Shown here piece by piece: positions 17,393 to 27,035 of a stretch of DNA of 34,421 nucleotides; positions within the stretch are counted from its first letter, which is position 1, and every line of letters starts with the position of its first letter. Under the pieces are notes generated by a model, which searched no databases, was not told where the DNA came from, and was given only the letters and a program-made list of their open reading frames with translations. The DNA is from Flavobacteriaceae bacterium (GTDB taxonomy: Bacteria; Bacteroidota; Bacteroidia; Flavobacteriales; Flavobacteriaceae). The stretch spans positions 1 through 34,421 of the forward strand of contig JAOTYW010000004.1 of the NCBI GenBank assembly GCA_029861705.1, read 5' to 3'. The position numbers and the translations under genes were made by a program.

Positions 17393-18394
17393 TTAAAAAA
17401 ACCTAGGCGTATCTATTTGTTTAGCTTTCCCCTTTTTTGACTTGGATTTAGACGAACCTGTATCCGGATCCCCACTCCCCAAATAAAACTTTAAGATTAC
17501 TTCATGGGAACCACTACTGTAGTCAGCCAGGGAAGTCGTCGCGTAATCATAGGCATAGCCAATGAAAACCGTATTTGAGATTTGAAACCCAGCCAATCCA
17601 CTGATTGCGTTATCAGCCCTATAGGAAACCCCTGCAGTAAACGCATCGCTAAATAAGAAATTAGCAGAAGCATTGATAGTTGCTGGTGCTCCTGAAATAA
17701 AATTAACTAAAAATGCAGGTTTAAATTTTAAATTCTCGTTAAGATCAAAGACTACACCACCGATGAAATTAAATTGTAATTTATCTTCAACAATAGTTGC
17801 CACTTCGGCATTATAGAGGTCATCTGTAAGAAAATTAGGAACCGAAGTACCTATGTACCAATCGTTTCCATACATAAACAAACCAGCCCCAATCGTGGCA
17901 TAGAAATTTTTTACAATCTCGGTATCCAAGATGGGTTCACCCGGATTTTCAAAAGTACCTTTACTAAAATCTACATTGAGGAATGATCCTCCTGCATCCA
18001 GTCCGAACGCCAGCTTCGTTTCATCTGACAAGTTTACCTGAAATGAATAGCCCAGATCTACATAGGTCTGGCTGGACGGCCCTAATTCATCACTCACGAT
18101 ATTAAGTCCAAGTCCGTGTTTATCATTTTTCAACGGGGCATTTACACCTAATCTAAGTGTTCTGGGGGCTCCGGGAATATCTATCCATTGACTTCTGTAC
18201 AACAATGAAATATCTGTTCTCGTCACAGAGCCAATATAAGCAGGATTAAAACTGCCGATATTATACATGTATTGTGTATACTGGGGTTCACGTTGCCCAT
18301 TCACTTCAGCGCAGACCATAAACGCAAGACAAGAGCTTACCAATACCAGGCACATACGCCGACAATCCCATATGTCAATTGGTTTTATTCTCAT
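17393..18394 (-). CDS. PorP/SprF family type IX secretion system membrane protein
   Basis: REPQYTQYMYNIGSFNPAYIGSVTRTDISLLYRSQWIDIPGAPRTLRLGVNAPL ... IGYAYDYATTSLADYSSGSHEVILKFYLG. Confidence 0.93.
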   Translation of the reverse strand: MRIKPIDIWDCRRMCLVLVSSCLAFMVCAEVNGQREPQYTQYMYNIGSFNPAYIGSVTRTDISLLYRSQWIDIPGAPRTLRLGVNAPLKNDKHGLGLNIVSDELGPSSQTYVDLGYSFQVNLSDETKLAFGLDAGGSFLNVDFSKGTFENPGEPILDTEIVKNFYATIGAGLFMYGNDWYIGTSVPNFLTDDLYNAEVATIVEDKLQFNFIGGVVFDLNENLKFKPAFLVNFISGAPATINASANFLFSDAFTAGVSYRADNAISGLAGFQISNTVFIGYAYDYATTSLADYSSGSHEVILKFYLGSGDPDTGSSKSKSKKGKAKQIDTPRFF

Positions 18395-21300
18395 CTGATA
18401 ATTTGTATCCAGCCTTTTTGTATTTCAGATCCATCTCCCAGGTCAAGGATGTAGAAATAGGTACCATCCGGAACTTCCTTATTATTACGAGTACCATCCC
18501 AGGTATTATCGGGTGTCATATTTTTTGCATCAAATACCAGGCTGCCATAGCGATTGAATATCTCAATGGAATTATTTGGATATAGCTCAAGGCAATTGAT
18601 CCGTAAGCGATCATTGGTCCCGTCTCCATTCGGCGAGAATTGATTAAAGAAGAATCCGCAGTCTTCCGTGGTTCTTTCATTTACCTGAACATCGGCCGTT
18701 GCTATGTTATTCGATGGGTCACTATCGGCTGGAGAAGAGCTTAATATGCGCGCCGTGTTAAAATAGGTTCCTGGATTCGGTACTTGTACAACAATCTCCA
18801 AAATTGCTTCTTCATTTTTGGCCAAAGCAGGAATATTCCATAAACCGGTCTCCTGTGAATAATTCCCATTAAACGTTTGATGACTGATGTAAACAAAGCC
18901 ATCTTCGGAACCGAGTGTTACAATATCCTCAACCCTAATATCACTAACTGTATCTTCAAGTGATTGATTCGTTACCATTACGGTAAAGGTCACTTCATCT
19001 CCGACCAAAGGCCTAGAACTCACAGCTTCTTTTTCGATCTTCAGATCCACACCTTCCGGAATATCCAGTGAGATCGTAACACTTGATGAATTATTAGTGG
19101 GATTCCCATCAGCCGGAAAAGATTTACTCAAGGAAGCTGTATTCGTATAATCTGTTCCTTCCTGTACTTCCACTAATATATCCAGTGTTGCTTCACCCAG
19201 CGGCTGCATTTCGTCAATTATCCATTCTCCCCTTTCCGGATCATAGGTACCCAGATCAGAAACATGAGAATCATATAGGAATCCATCAGGCAGACTATCT
19301 AAAATCAAAATTTCCAGGATCCTGCGATCGGATAGATTTGTTGCTGTAACTGTAAAGACCAATAATTGCCCGATTGCTGCTTCCTGTGCATCGGCGATTT
19401 TTTCAATTTGGAGATCTATGGGATCTGGATTACAATCAGGTGTCAAATTCGGGTCACATGGGTCAAAGGGATCCGTTCCATTGGCTATTTCTTCGCCATC
19501 TGTTATCCCGTCTCCATCTGAATCACACAACATAAAGGAATTATCAGGCACACAAGGATCGAGATTCCCCGGATCTTGTTGGTCGTTTACCCCATCCGAA
19601 TCGGAATCCAAAATATTAGAATCTAATGCATCAATGATTCCATCGTTGTCTTCATCCAGTGGGTTATTAATATCCGGTCCTACTTCTGTAAAATCATCGA
19701 TCCCATCCCCGTCTGAATCTTGTTCCAGGGGATTCGTACCCAGTGTTGCTTCTTCACCATCAAATAGTCCATCGCCATCTGAATCAACATCACAATCGTT
19801 CACAAGAATACTGACATCAACAGATTCGTTGACGCATGGAGCAACAGCACCAGTAGTGGTAAAAGTAAAGACATAGATGCCATCTGGCCTGCCTACAAAA
19901 TTCACCACATTGTTATTCGGGTTTATCGTAAGACTTCCTGATGGATCTGTGGTAATGGTCCATTCTCCAGCGTCGGCCCCGGTCAATTGATCATCCAGGT
20001 CTATTGTAGTAGGTCCGTTCGCTTGTACACTACAGGATGACCCATCTATTGGTGTCCCTGCGGAAACCGGGGGTATAACTGTAGCCGTGACTCCTTCCCT
20101 TTCAGAGGTACAGCCGTTAGCAGTGGCCTCTACCCAAAAAGTAGTAGTCACAGATACTGTTGGTGTAAATGTTGCCAGATTTGACAGAACATCTGTGCTT
20201 GTCTGGGAGGCATACCAGAAAAAATTTGGCTGTGTTGCCGAATTGGGAATAAACCCTTCTACTGTTAAGGTTACTTCGCCTTCACCGCATCGGGTATCCG
20301 AAGTAGTGCTGGTTATCTGAGGGGTATTATTTATGGATAAGGTGATCTCCAGTGTCGGGCTTGCACAATCATTCAGCGCATCATAGAAAAAGCCGTAATA
20401 CGTACCCGGAGTAGGGTTGCTAACCTGTGCCGGTGACAAATATCCACTGGGTTCCAAAGGATCCGGATTGATACTCCAGATTAGTGTTGTATCAGTTGGG
20501 GGTGTATCTAATACAAAGTTATCAAGGCTTTCAGTAATAATATCACAAAAGGTAGTAGGTATTCCTGTATTCAATTGAGGAGCTGATGTTCCAGCGCCAC
20601 AAATATCGTCGTTAAGAATTGTTCCTGTTCCCACTCCGGTACCGCTAAGTAATACGTCATTTGTCGGCGTTCCCAATTGAATGGTAAACGTTTCATCATC
20701 TTCTACCAGCGGATCATCATTTATAGTAACAGTTATTGTCTGCGTTTCACCTGCCGCGCCTGTAAACACCAAAGTACCGTCTGCGCCCATATAATCTATG
20801 CCGCCGCCAGTGGCCGTCCCATCCGTAAAGCTAAAGGAAACTTGAGTGCCTCCATTGATACTTTTGTCGAGGGTGACGGTAAAGATCATCTCTCCGCTGG
20901 CAATATCTTCGAGTACTGACTCATCTGTAATGCTCAAGGAAGCGAAGTCATCATCTTCGTTAATGATATTCAGGACGTCGTCCACATCATTGCCTTTCAA
21001 GGTATTAAAAGCCATATCTGCGGATGTAACATTGCCCGTGATGACAGAGTAGGAGATATCGCCATCCACATCATTGTCGTCAGCTCCCGTGACTGTTACA
21101 TTCACTCCGGTATTCCAGGAGTCTGCTGGGATCGATACTGATGCAGGTACAGTCCCTTCCGTAATGTCACTGCTACTAAGATCGATAACTACAGCTGCGT
21201 CAGCAATTGGTTGTGCGTTCAAGCTTATAAGGAAAGTTGCTGTTCCATTGGGCTCTGATGTATTTCCACTTATAGGTCCCACAATTATTCCGGCCGTGTC

Positions 21301-22461
21301 ATCATCTATATTAACAACCGCAACGTCGTCAACATCTGCACCGGTAAGGGCATTATAGGGCGAATTAGTCGAAAACACATCGGTTGTAATAATGGTATAT
21401 GCCACATCATCATCATCAAAATTATCATCTACGCCAGTAACCGTTACAGGAACGCCAGTTGACCAATCAGCTACCGGAATAGTCACATTCAATGGTACGG
21501 ATCCTTCAGAAGGGTCTGAGGATGAAAGTGCAATCGTCACATTATGTGTAGATTGAGCAACCAGGGTTACAAGGAAGTTAGCTGTTCCGCCCGCTTCAGA
21601 AGTATTTCCATCTATAGCACTTACGATCACTCCTGCCACTTCATCATCTTCATTGATCATATTGATATTTGCAACATCCGATCCTATCAGGGCATTAAAG
21701 AATGGATCACCTGAAGATACATTTCCAGTAATAATGGTATAGGGAACATCCCCATCCACCACGGCATCATCAATTCCTGTTACGTCGAATTCCACCCCAG
21801 CGCTCCAATCTGCAGGATCAATTACCACATTAGGAGGTACCGTTCCTTCGAGTGTGTTGGTACTACTTAATGGAACAGTTACGGGAAATGAAGGTTGAGC
21901 CGTAAGCGTCACTGTAAAGGTTGCTTTATCCCCGTCTTCCGTAGTTGTTCCTGTTGCCGGTGTAATAGTTACACCTGCAACATCATCATTCAGAATGGTA
22001 TAAGTTGCTGTCGTGTTAGGCCCAAAGGTTACAAACGGACTTGTTGTAGAGAGGCTAAAATTGATCGTTTCATTAGATTCAACCACAGGATCTCCTACAA
22101 TGGCAAAATCGGTCTGTGCTGTCAAAGGAATTTGGAATCCGGGGAAATAATCTCCTTCAGGTAGACTAATGGTTTGTACAGGACTAGCGTAGATATAATC
22201 CGTACCATTTGTCGCCAATCCTGTTAGAAGATCCGAGACTTCAAAGGTAGCTGTAAATCCTAGAGGTACATTACCAACTACGGCAATGGACGGAACATTC
22301 CCTCCGACATTTTCGTTATCTGAATAATTTGAAAGGGTAAATTGAACAGTAACCTGAGCTGAGACTTCAAAGGAAATCGCTAACAGGAGCAACAAAAAAA
22401 AGATTTTTCTAACGACCCGGGAGTAATTTCCAGATATGTATGTTTGGTGCTTAAAGGTCAT
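18391..22461 (-). CDS. Large T9SS-secreted adhesin: Calx-beta-like repeats, TSP3-like repeats, two DUF11 domains, gliding-motility C-terminal (type B sorting) domain
   Basis: Repeats ending DDD/NEDD with SVSIPADSWNTGVNVTVTGADD; DVDSDGDGLFDGEEATLGTNPLEQDSDGDG; QIEKIADAQEAAIGQLLVFTVTATNLSD; C-term FSPNGDGTNDRLRINCLELYPNNSIEIFNRYGSLVFDA...DGTYFYILDLGDG. Confidence 0.92.
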   Translation of the reverse strand: MTFKHQTYISGNYSRVVRKIFFLLLLLAISFEVSAQVTVQFTLSNYSDNENVGGNVPSIAVVGNVPLGFTATFEVSDLLTGLATNGTDYIYASPVQTISLPEGDYFPGFQIPLTAQTDFAIVGDPVVESNETINFSLSTTSPFVTFGPNTTATYTILNDDVAGVTITPATGTTTEDGDKATFTVTLTAQPSFPVTVPLSSTNTLEGTVPPNVVIDPADWSAGVEFDVTGIDDAVVDGDVPYTIITGNVSSGDPFFNALIGSDVANINMINEDDEVAGVIVSAIDGNTSEAGGTANFLVTLVAQSTHNVTIALSSSDPSEGSVPLNVTIPVADWSTGVPVTVTGVDDNFDDDDVAYTIITTDVFSTNSPYNALTGADVDDVAVVNIDDDTAGIIVGPISGNTSEPNGTATFLISLNAQPIADAAVVIDLSSSDITEGTVPASVSIPADSWNTGVNVTVTGADDNDVDGDISYSVITGNVTSADMAFNTLKGNDVDDVLNIINEDDDFASLSITDESVLEDIASGEMIFTVTLDKSINGGTQVSFSFTDGTATGGGIDYMGADGTLVFTGAAGETQTITVTINDDPLVEDDETFTIQLGTPTNDVLLSGTGVGTGTILNDDICGAGTSAPQLNTGIPTTFCDIITESLDNFVLDTPPTDTTLIWSINPDPLEPSGYLSPAQVSNPTPGTYYGFFYDALNDCASPTLEITLSINNTPQITSTTSDTRCGEGEVTLTVEGFIPNSATQPNFFWYASQTSTDVLSNLATFTPTVSVTTTFWVEATANGCTSEREGVTATVIPPVSAGTPIDGSSCSVQANGPTTIDLDDQLTGADAGEWTITTDPSGSLTINPNNNVVNFVGRPDGIYVFTFTTTGAVAPCVNESVDVSILVNDCDVDSDGDGLFDGEEATLGTNPLEQDSDGDGIDDFTEVGPDINNPLDEDNDGIIDALDSNILDSDSDGVNDQQDPGNLDPCVPDNSFMLCDSDGDGITDGEEIANGTDPFDPCDPNLTPDCNPDPIDLQIEKIADAQEAAIGQLLVFTVTATNLSDRRILEILILDSLPDGFLYDSHVSDLGTYDPERGEWIIDEMQPLGEATLDILVEVQEGTDYTNTASLSKSFPADGNPTNNSSSVTISLDIPEGVDLKIEKEAVSSRPLVGDEVTFTVMVTNQSLEDTVSDIRVEDIVTLGSEDGFVYISHQTFNGNYSQETGLWNIPALAKNEEAILEIVVQVPNPGTYFNTARILSSSPADSDPSNNIATADVQVNERTTEDCGFFFNQFSPNGDGTNDRLRINCLELYPNNSIEIFNRYGSLVFDAKNMTPDNTWDGTRNNKEVPDGTYFYILDLGDGSEIQKGWIQIIR
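20600..21960 (-). repeat. Tandem Calx-beta-like protein repeats within the adhesin
   Basis: Three similar ~115-aa units (NTSEAGGTANFLVTLVAQ / NTSEPNGTATFLISLNAQ / TTTEDGDKATFTVTLTAQ ... VDDNFDDDDVAYTIIT) plus one canonical Calx-beta (GTATGGGIDYMGADGTLVFTGAAGETQTITVTINDD). Confidence 0.8.
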
Positions 22462-22466
22462 AGGCT

Positions 22467-22502
22467 ACATGAAATTCATTTTTAATTGAATTTTCTTCAT
22501 GT
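22467..22502 (-). promoter_or_regulatory. Imperfect hairpin in the immediate 5' leader of the adhesin gene
   Basis: ACATGAA...TTCATGT 7-bp arms plus inner ATTCA/TGAAT, just upstream of the adhesin ATG at 22461 on the minus strand. Confidence 0.35.
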
Positions 22503-22632
22503 GTGATTTACGTTGGTAGCCGATGGAATCAGGACATCAATGATAATAAAAAAAGGGTCCATAAGCTAATAAATAGGTGTAAAACTCGATAATTCTGACG
22601 AAATGCATTTTGCCTCCGTAAAACTCTGATTA

Positions 22633-23514
22633 TTAGGATAATGCTACGTCAAATTCAGCAGTATTATCTATTTTTCGGACTAATCCCTGAAGAACCTTAC
22701 CAGGGCCCACTTCTATAAACGTTCGCGCACCATCTTTTAGCATATTCTCAACACTTTGAGTCCATTTTACGGGTGCCGTCAGCTGAGCGATCATATTTGC
22801 TTTAATCTCTTCCGGATCAAGAATGGCCGTAGTGGGTACATTTTGATAGACTGGACAGATCGGGGTAGTAAAGGATACTCCTTCAATTGCATCTGCCAAC
22901 TCTGCACGTGCTGGCTCCATCAAGGGAGAATGAAATGCCCCGCCAACAGGCAGCATCAAGGCGCGTTTGGCTCCAGCTTCCTTCATTTTATCACATGCTG
23001 TACTAACGGCTTTAAGTTCTCCAGAAATAACCAGTTGTCCCGGGCAATTATAATTTGCAGGAACTACGATTCCCTCTGTGTCGAGGCATATTTTTTCTAC
23101 AATAGCATCGTCCAGTCCCAGGACAGCTGCCATGGTACTTTCCTGCGCTTCGCAGGCCCGTTGCATGGCTATGGCTCTTTGAGCTACCAATTTCAGGCCA
23201 TCTTCAAATCCCAAGGTCTTGTTGGCGACCAATGCAGAAAATTCTCCAAGGGAATGGCCTGCTACCATATCGGGTTTAAAAGCATCACCCATAACTTCAG
23301 ACATAATCACAGAATGCAAAAATATAGCCGGTTGGGTAACCTTGGTTTGTTTTAAGTCCTCAGGAGTTCCTTCGAACATCACATCGGTAATCGGAAAGCC
23401 TAATATATCATTGGCTTCTTCAAATCGTTGCTGGGCTTGGTCATAGCCCTCATACAGGTCCAGACCCATCCCTGGAAATTGAGCGCCCTGGCCAGGAAAT
23501 ATATATGCTTTCAT
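22633..23514 (-). CDS. fabD: Malonyl CoA-ACP transacylase
   Basis: MKAYIFPGQGAQFPGMG, VAGHSLGEFSALVA (GHSxG), VGGAFHSPLMEPA, PVYQNVPTTAI, FIEVGPGKVLQGLVRKI. Confidence 0.96.
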   Translation of the reverse strand: MKAYIFPGQGAQFPGMGLDLYEGYDQAQQRFEEANDILGFPITDVMFEGTPEDLKQTKVTQPAIFLHSVIMSEVMGDAFKPDMVAGHSLGEFSALVANKTLGFEDGLKLVAQRAIAMQRACEAQESTMAAVLGLDDAIVEKICLDTEGIVVPANYNCPGQLVISGELKAVSTACDKMKEAGAKRALMLPVGGAFHSPLMEPARAELADAIEGVSFTTPICPVYQNVPTTAILDPEEIKANMIAQLTAPVKWTQSVENMLKDGARTFIEVGPGKVLQGLVRKIDNTAEFDVALS

Positions 23515-23532
23515 TTATTCTAAATTAAGGGA

Positions 23533-23540
23533 CAAAAATA
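23533..23540 (-). promoter_or_regulatory. Bacteroidota -7 type promoter element (TATTTTTG) for fabD
   Basis: TAnnTTTG match on the minus strand 19 nt before the fabD ATG; no convincing -33 TTG seen. Confidence 0.45.
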
Positions 23541-23593
23541 TGGAAATCTACTCAGTATCCCACCTCATTCAGGCAAGCGTATTAGTTGTTACA

Positions 23594-24103
23594 CTAGGAT
23601 TTGAACCAACTTGAATAGAGGATATAATTATTTGCAATTCGTTTGATCTCTCCTTCGCTTAGCGCGGGGTCTATATCTTTTATTTTTTTTGCCGGCATTC
23701 CTGCATAAACACTACCAGCCGGAACATGTGTGCCCTTGGTAAGTACAGCACCTGCTGCTATAATACTATTGCTTTCCACTACGCAATTGTCCATAATGAT
23801 ACTACCCATGCCTATCAGTACATCATCGTGTATGGTACAGCCGTGAACAATTGCATTGTGTCCAATAGACACATTATTCCCGATCTCTGTAGGTGCAGTC
23901 TTATAGGTACAATGTATAATGGCTCCATCCTGAACATTTACCTTGTTTCCCATTTTAATATAATGAACATCGCCACGGATAACAGCATTAAACCAAATAC
24001 TGCACTGATCGCCCATAACAACCTCCCCGGCTATCGTGGCATTTTCAGCTATAAAACAATCTGTTCCGATCACAGGCGTGATCCCTCTAACAGCTACTAT
24101 CAT
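23594..24103 (-). CDS. Gamma carbonic anhydrase family / left-handed beta-helix protein (PaaY/YrdA-like)
   Basis: FIAENATIAGEVVMGDQCSIWFNAVIRGDVHYIKMGNKVNVQDGAIIHCTYKTAPTEIGNNVSIGHNAIVHGCTIHDDVLIGMGSIIMDNCVV hexapeptide repeats with conserved His residues. Confidence 0.92.
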   Translation of the reverse strand: MIVAVRGITPVIGTDCFIAENATIAGEVVMGDQCSIWFNAVIRGDVHYIKMGNKVNVQDGAIIHCTYKTAPTEIGNNVSIGHNAIVHGCTIHDDVLIGMGSIIMDNCVVESNSIIAAGAVLTKGTHVPAGSVYAGMPAKKIKDIDPALSEGEIKRIANNYILYSSWFKS

Positions 24104-24128
24104 AAGTCTATTTACTAGTGAAACCGGA

Positions 24129-24860
24129 TTATTGAAAGTAAGATAACAAATCCTTTTTTCTCGAAGCGGCTACCTGGATCTCCTTTCCGTTAGACAGCAC
24201 AACGCTTCCGCCTTTTCCTCTGTGATACCTGACAATTTCATTGACATTGACCACATACGATTTATGGATCCTGGCAAAAGGGTAGGCCTCCAGGGCTTGT
24301 TCGAAATATCGAAGCGTCTTACTTACAAGATGCTTTTTATCAGCCAGATAGATCTCAGTATAATTGTCATCTGCTTTGCAATAAAGAATTTCATCAGTAT
24401 TTAATACGATAAATCCATCCAATTGCGGTAAGGTTAGTTTTCCCTGCACTTGTGATAAGGAAGTCGGCAACACCTTATCATGAAGCGCGTTCTCTTTTTC
24501 ACGGATCTCCTTGACATGCGCAACAGCCTTGATCAATTCTTCGATAGCAATGGGTTTGGTCAGGTAATAAGCCGCCTGATTGTTTAGCGCATCCTTTGCA
24601 TAATGATCGTAGGCCGTGACAAAGACGGTTTCAAAGGTTCGTTCAGGCACTTGATCAAGCAGATCAAAGCCATTGCCAAAAGGCATCTCTACGTCCAGAA
24701 AAACCAGGTCCGGATCATTTTCTTTGATCAGGATCAACCCTTCTTGTATAGAAGATGCTTCAGCTGTCAAAATTATATCCGGACAGTATTTTGCCAGGTA
24801 ATTCCGCAAGATCTCGCGGCTGTTAGCTTCGTCTTCTACAACTAGTGCTTTTAATTTCAT
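24129..24860 (-). CDS. LytTR-family DNA-binding response regulator
   Basis: Receiver: ALVVEDEANSREIL, DPDLVFLDVEMPFGNGFDLL; LytTR: CKADDNYTEIYLADKKHLVSKTLRYFEQAL...FARIHKSYVVNVNEI. Confidence 0.94.
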   Translation of the reverse strand: MKLKALVVEDEANSREILRNYLAKYCPDIILTAEASSIQEGLILIKENDPDLVFLDVEMPFGNGFDLLDQVPERTFETVFVTAYDHYAKDALNNQAAYYLTKPIAIEELIKAVAHVKEIREKENALHDKVLPTSLSQVQGKLTLPQLDGFIVLNTDEILYCKADDNYTEIYLADKKHLVSKTLRYFEQALEAYPFARIHKSYVVNVNEIVRYHRGKGGSVVLSNGKEIQVAASRKKDLLSYFQ

Positions 24861-26839
24861 CGATCCTTTTTTAACCGAAGTACAACAACCGTACCTGTTT
24901 CGTCCTCTTGCAGATCATCAATGCTGATATCCACCTTATCATCGTACATCTTATTTAAGATAGCCACCCTTTTTTGGGTTGTGCTCATGCCTTTTGATGT
25001 TTTCTTTTTCTGATGATCCGTCTTTAACTCCGCTGAGCGTTTTCTGCCTATTCCATTGTCTTCAATCCGGATCTCAATATTAGCCGGGTCCCTATAAGTC
25101 ATCTGCACTTTTAAGGTACCCTTATCTTCCTTATATCTCAATCCATGCCAAATCGCATTTTCAATATAGGGTTGCAATAGCATTGGAGGAATCTGGTATG
25201 ATTCTATATCGATCTCGGGATCAACCTCTATTTCATATTCAAATTTATCGGGAAATCGACTGTGCTCTAATTCGAGGTATAGTTTTAATAGCTCCACTTC
25301 CTTCTGCAATGGAATAAAATCCTCTTCAGAATTCTCAAGAACCGAACGCATTAAGGCTGAGAAGTCACTCAGATACTTGTTTGCACTTCGTTCATCGTTC
25401 TTGGCGATATAATTATTGACAGAGTTCAGCGCATTAAAGATGAAATGCGGGTTCATTTGTGTCCGAAGCGATCTCAGGGCAAGTAAATTATTGGCGAATT
25501 GTTGTTGCCTGTTTGCCCTATAAAAGAAAAAGGCTGCCAACGCCATTAAAATGAAACCAATTAAGAGGGAATAAATAAGCCATTGCTGACGCTTGTTAGT
25601 TTCCTGCACCAATTGCTGCTGCGTCAGGGCCAGGTCATACTTGCTCATAGAAAGCTCTCTTTCCTGTTCTAAGCCGGTAATGCGCCCCTGTTGAGCAAGG
25701 ATCTGGCTGGTCAGGCGCTGCGCACTCGCTATCTCTTCCTCTTTTCTTTTATATAAGGTATCTACTACTGCTACATAGGTCTGGTATGTTTCCAGGGCCT
25801 TGGTAAATTCTCCCTGTCTACCATAAACCTCAGATAACTTTCGGGTAGCATCTTTTTGGGTCTCCAGGTCATCCTCGCTCTCAGCTACTTCAATGCTCTC
25901 TTCCAAAAATGGAATCGCTTCCGCATCTTTTTCCTGTGCGATATAGGCATTCGCGATCTTATAATTAATAGCTTGTGAGCTTACTTGTTCATTTAAAGCA
26001 GCTCCCGCTTCAACCTGTGCCGATGGCGGCAATTGCTTTATATCGTCCAGACTCTCTTTTCGCAACTTGATCTCTTCATCAAAATTTTGATTTTTATTAT
26101 AGAAATCGGCCACTTTTTCTTTTTCGCGTACGCCGCGCTGAGGGGATTCTTCCGAAGCTAGTTGCAAGGAACTGTCATAGAGTTCTTCTGCCTTTGCCGG
26201 CTCGTCATACTCAGCATACAGATCCGCTTTCTTGGAATTTAAATCGGCCTGTTTGGGAGTAATATTGTTTTGCACAGCCAGCGCTAATCCGTTCTCATAG
26301 GCCTCCAGGGCAGCAGATCTATTCCCTTCAGCCTTATAGACATCACCCAGTCCTTCATAGAGTTGTATTTGGCGGTATGGAACAGCTGAGTCTATTTCCA
26401 AACCCCGGAGAAAACTGCTGCGTGCCTGTTCGTGATCTCCTGTGATCAAATACGTCTGTGCCAATGACACTATTACATTGAGGTCTTCTGAAGAACGCAG
26501 CGAATTGTTATAATTAGAAATGGCCAGATCATATTGACCATGATACTTATATACATCTCCAAGCAAAGCAAAGGAAGCAGCTTGCTCATTGGCTGAAGCA
26601 GCCCTCCCCAATTGTGTCAGGGAGCGTGCTACATAATCAATACTCTTTTCAATATTGCTTACCTGGAACACCCGGGCGGAGTCCAGAAGTTCGGAATGAG
26701 ACCACAGTCGAGACGCTACATCCATTGCCTGGTCTGCAGCTTCTGCTTGTCTTTTTTTAGACGAGCTGCGTTCTTCCTGACTCCATAACGCCGTTAGGAA
26801 GAAGCAGCTAATGATTACTATGATCCAATTCTTTTTCAT
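24857..26839 (-). CDS. LytS/YehU-type sensor histidine kinase with N-terminal TPR repeats
   Basis: TPR region, TM (WLIYSLLIGFILMALAAFFFY), LRTQMNPHFIFNALNSVNNYI, PPMLLQPYIENAIWHGLRYK, IEDNGIGR. 4-bp overlap with the downstream LytTR regulator. Confidence 0.94.
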   Translation of the reverse strand: MKKNWIIVIISCFFLTALWSQEERSSSKKRQAEAADQAMDVASRLWSHSELLDSARVFQVSNIEKSIDYVARSLTQLGRAASANEQAASFALLGDVYKYHGQYDLAISNYNNSLRSSEDLNVIVSLAQTYLITGDHEQARSSFLRGLEIDSAVPYRQIQLYEGLGDVYKAEGNRSAALEAYENGLALAVQNNITPKQADLNSKKADLYAEYDEPAKAEELYDSSLQLASEESPQRGVREKEKVADFYNKNQNFDEEIKLRKESLDDIKQLPPSAQVEAGAALNEQVSSQAINYKIANAYIAQEKDAEAIPFLEESIEVAESEDDLETQKDATRKLSEVYGRQGEFTKALETYQTYVAVVDTLYKRKEEEIASAQRLTSQILAQQGRITGLEQERELSMSKYDLALTQQQLVQETNKRQQWLIYSLLIGFILMALAAFFFYRANRQQQFANNLLALRSLRTQMNPHFIFNALNSVNNYIAKNDERSANKYLSDFSALMRSVLENSEEDFIPLQKEVELLKLYLELEHSRFPDKFEYEIEVDPEIDIESYQIPPMLLQPYIENAIWHGLRYKEDKGTLKVQMTYRDPANIEIRIEDNGIGRKRSAELKTDHQKKKTSKGMSTTQKRVAILNKMYDDKVDISIDDLQEDETGTVVVLRLKKDR

Positions 26840-26840
26840 C

Positions 26841-26865
26841 GGTATAAAATTAGGGGAATTATACC
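26841..26865. promoter_or_regulatory. Inverted repeat adjacent to the kinase start codon
   Basis: GGTATAA (26841-26847) / TTATACC (26859-26865), immediately upstream of the minus-strand ATG at 26839. Confidence 0.35.
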
Positions 26866-27035
26866 GTACTAAAAAACGGTTCTTCTGTCAAAAGAGCTCT
26901 GAAAATGCCCAAAAACAGGCCTTTACGAGCCGGTTGGGTCTATTCACTCAATGAAAAGACCCTTTCCCTCATTCGCGGTTTTTTACCCCTGAATATCGCC
27001 TTAGCTTTATCCTATAAATCTTTAAAAAATTAGTT

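Noticed and set aside
19418-19876. 152-aa Ser/Pro-rich plus-strand ORF
   Set aside because: Antisense to the Asp-rich TSP3-like repeats of the adhesin; the composition is a simple complement artefact.
22756-23355. 199-aa plus-strand ORF opposite fabD
   Set aside because: Antisense to a clear fabD coding sequence, and the Cys/His/Arg-rich translation has no family features; most likely a shadow ORF.
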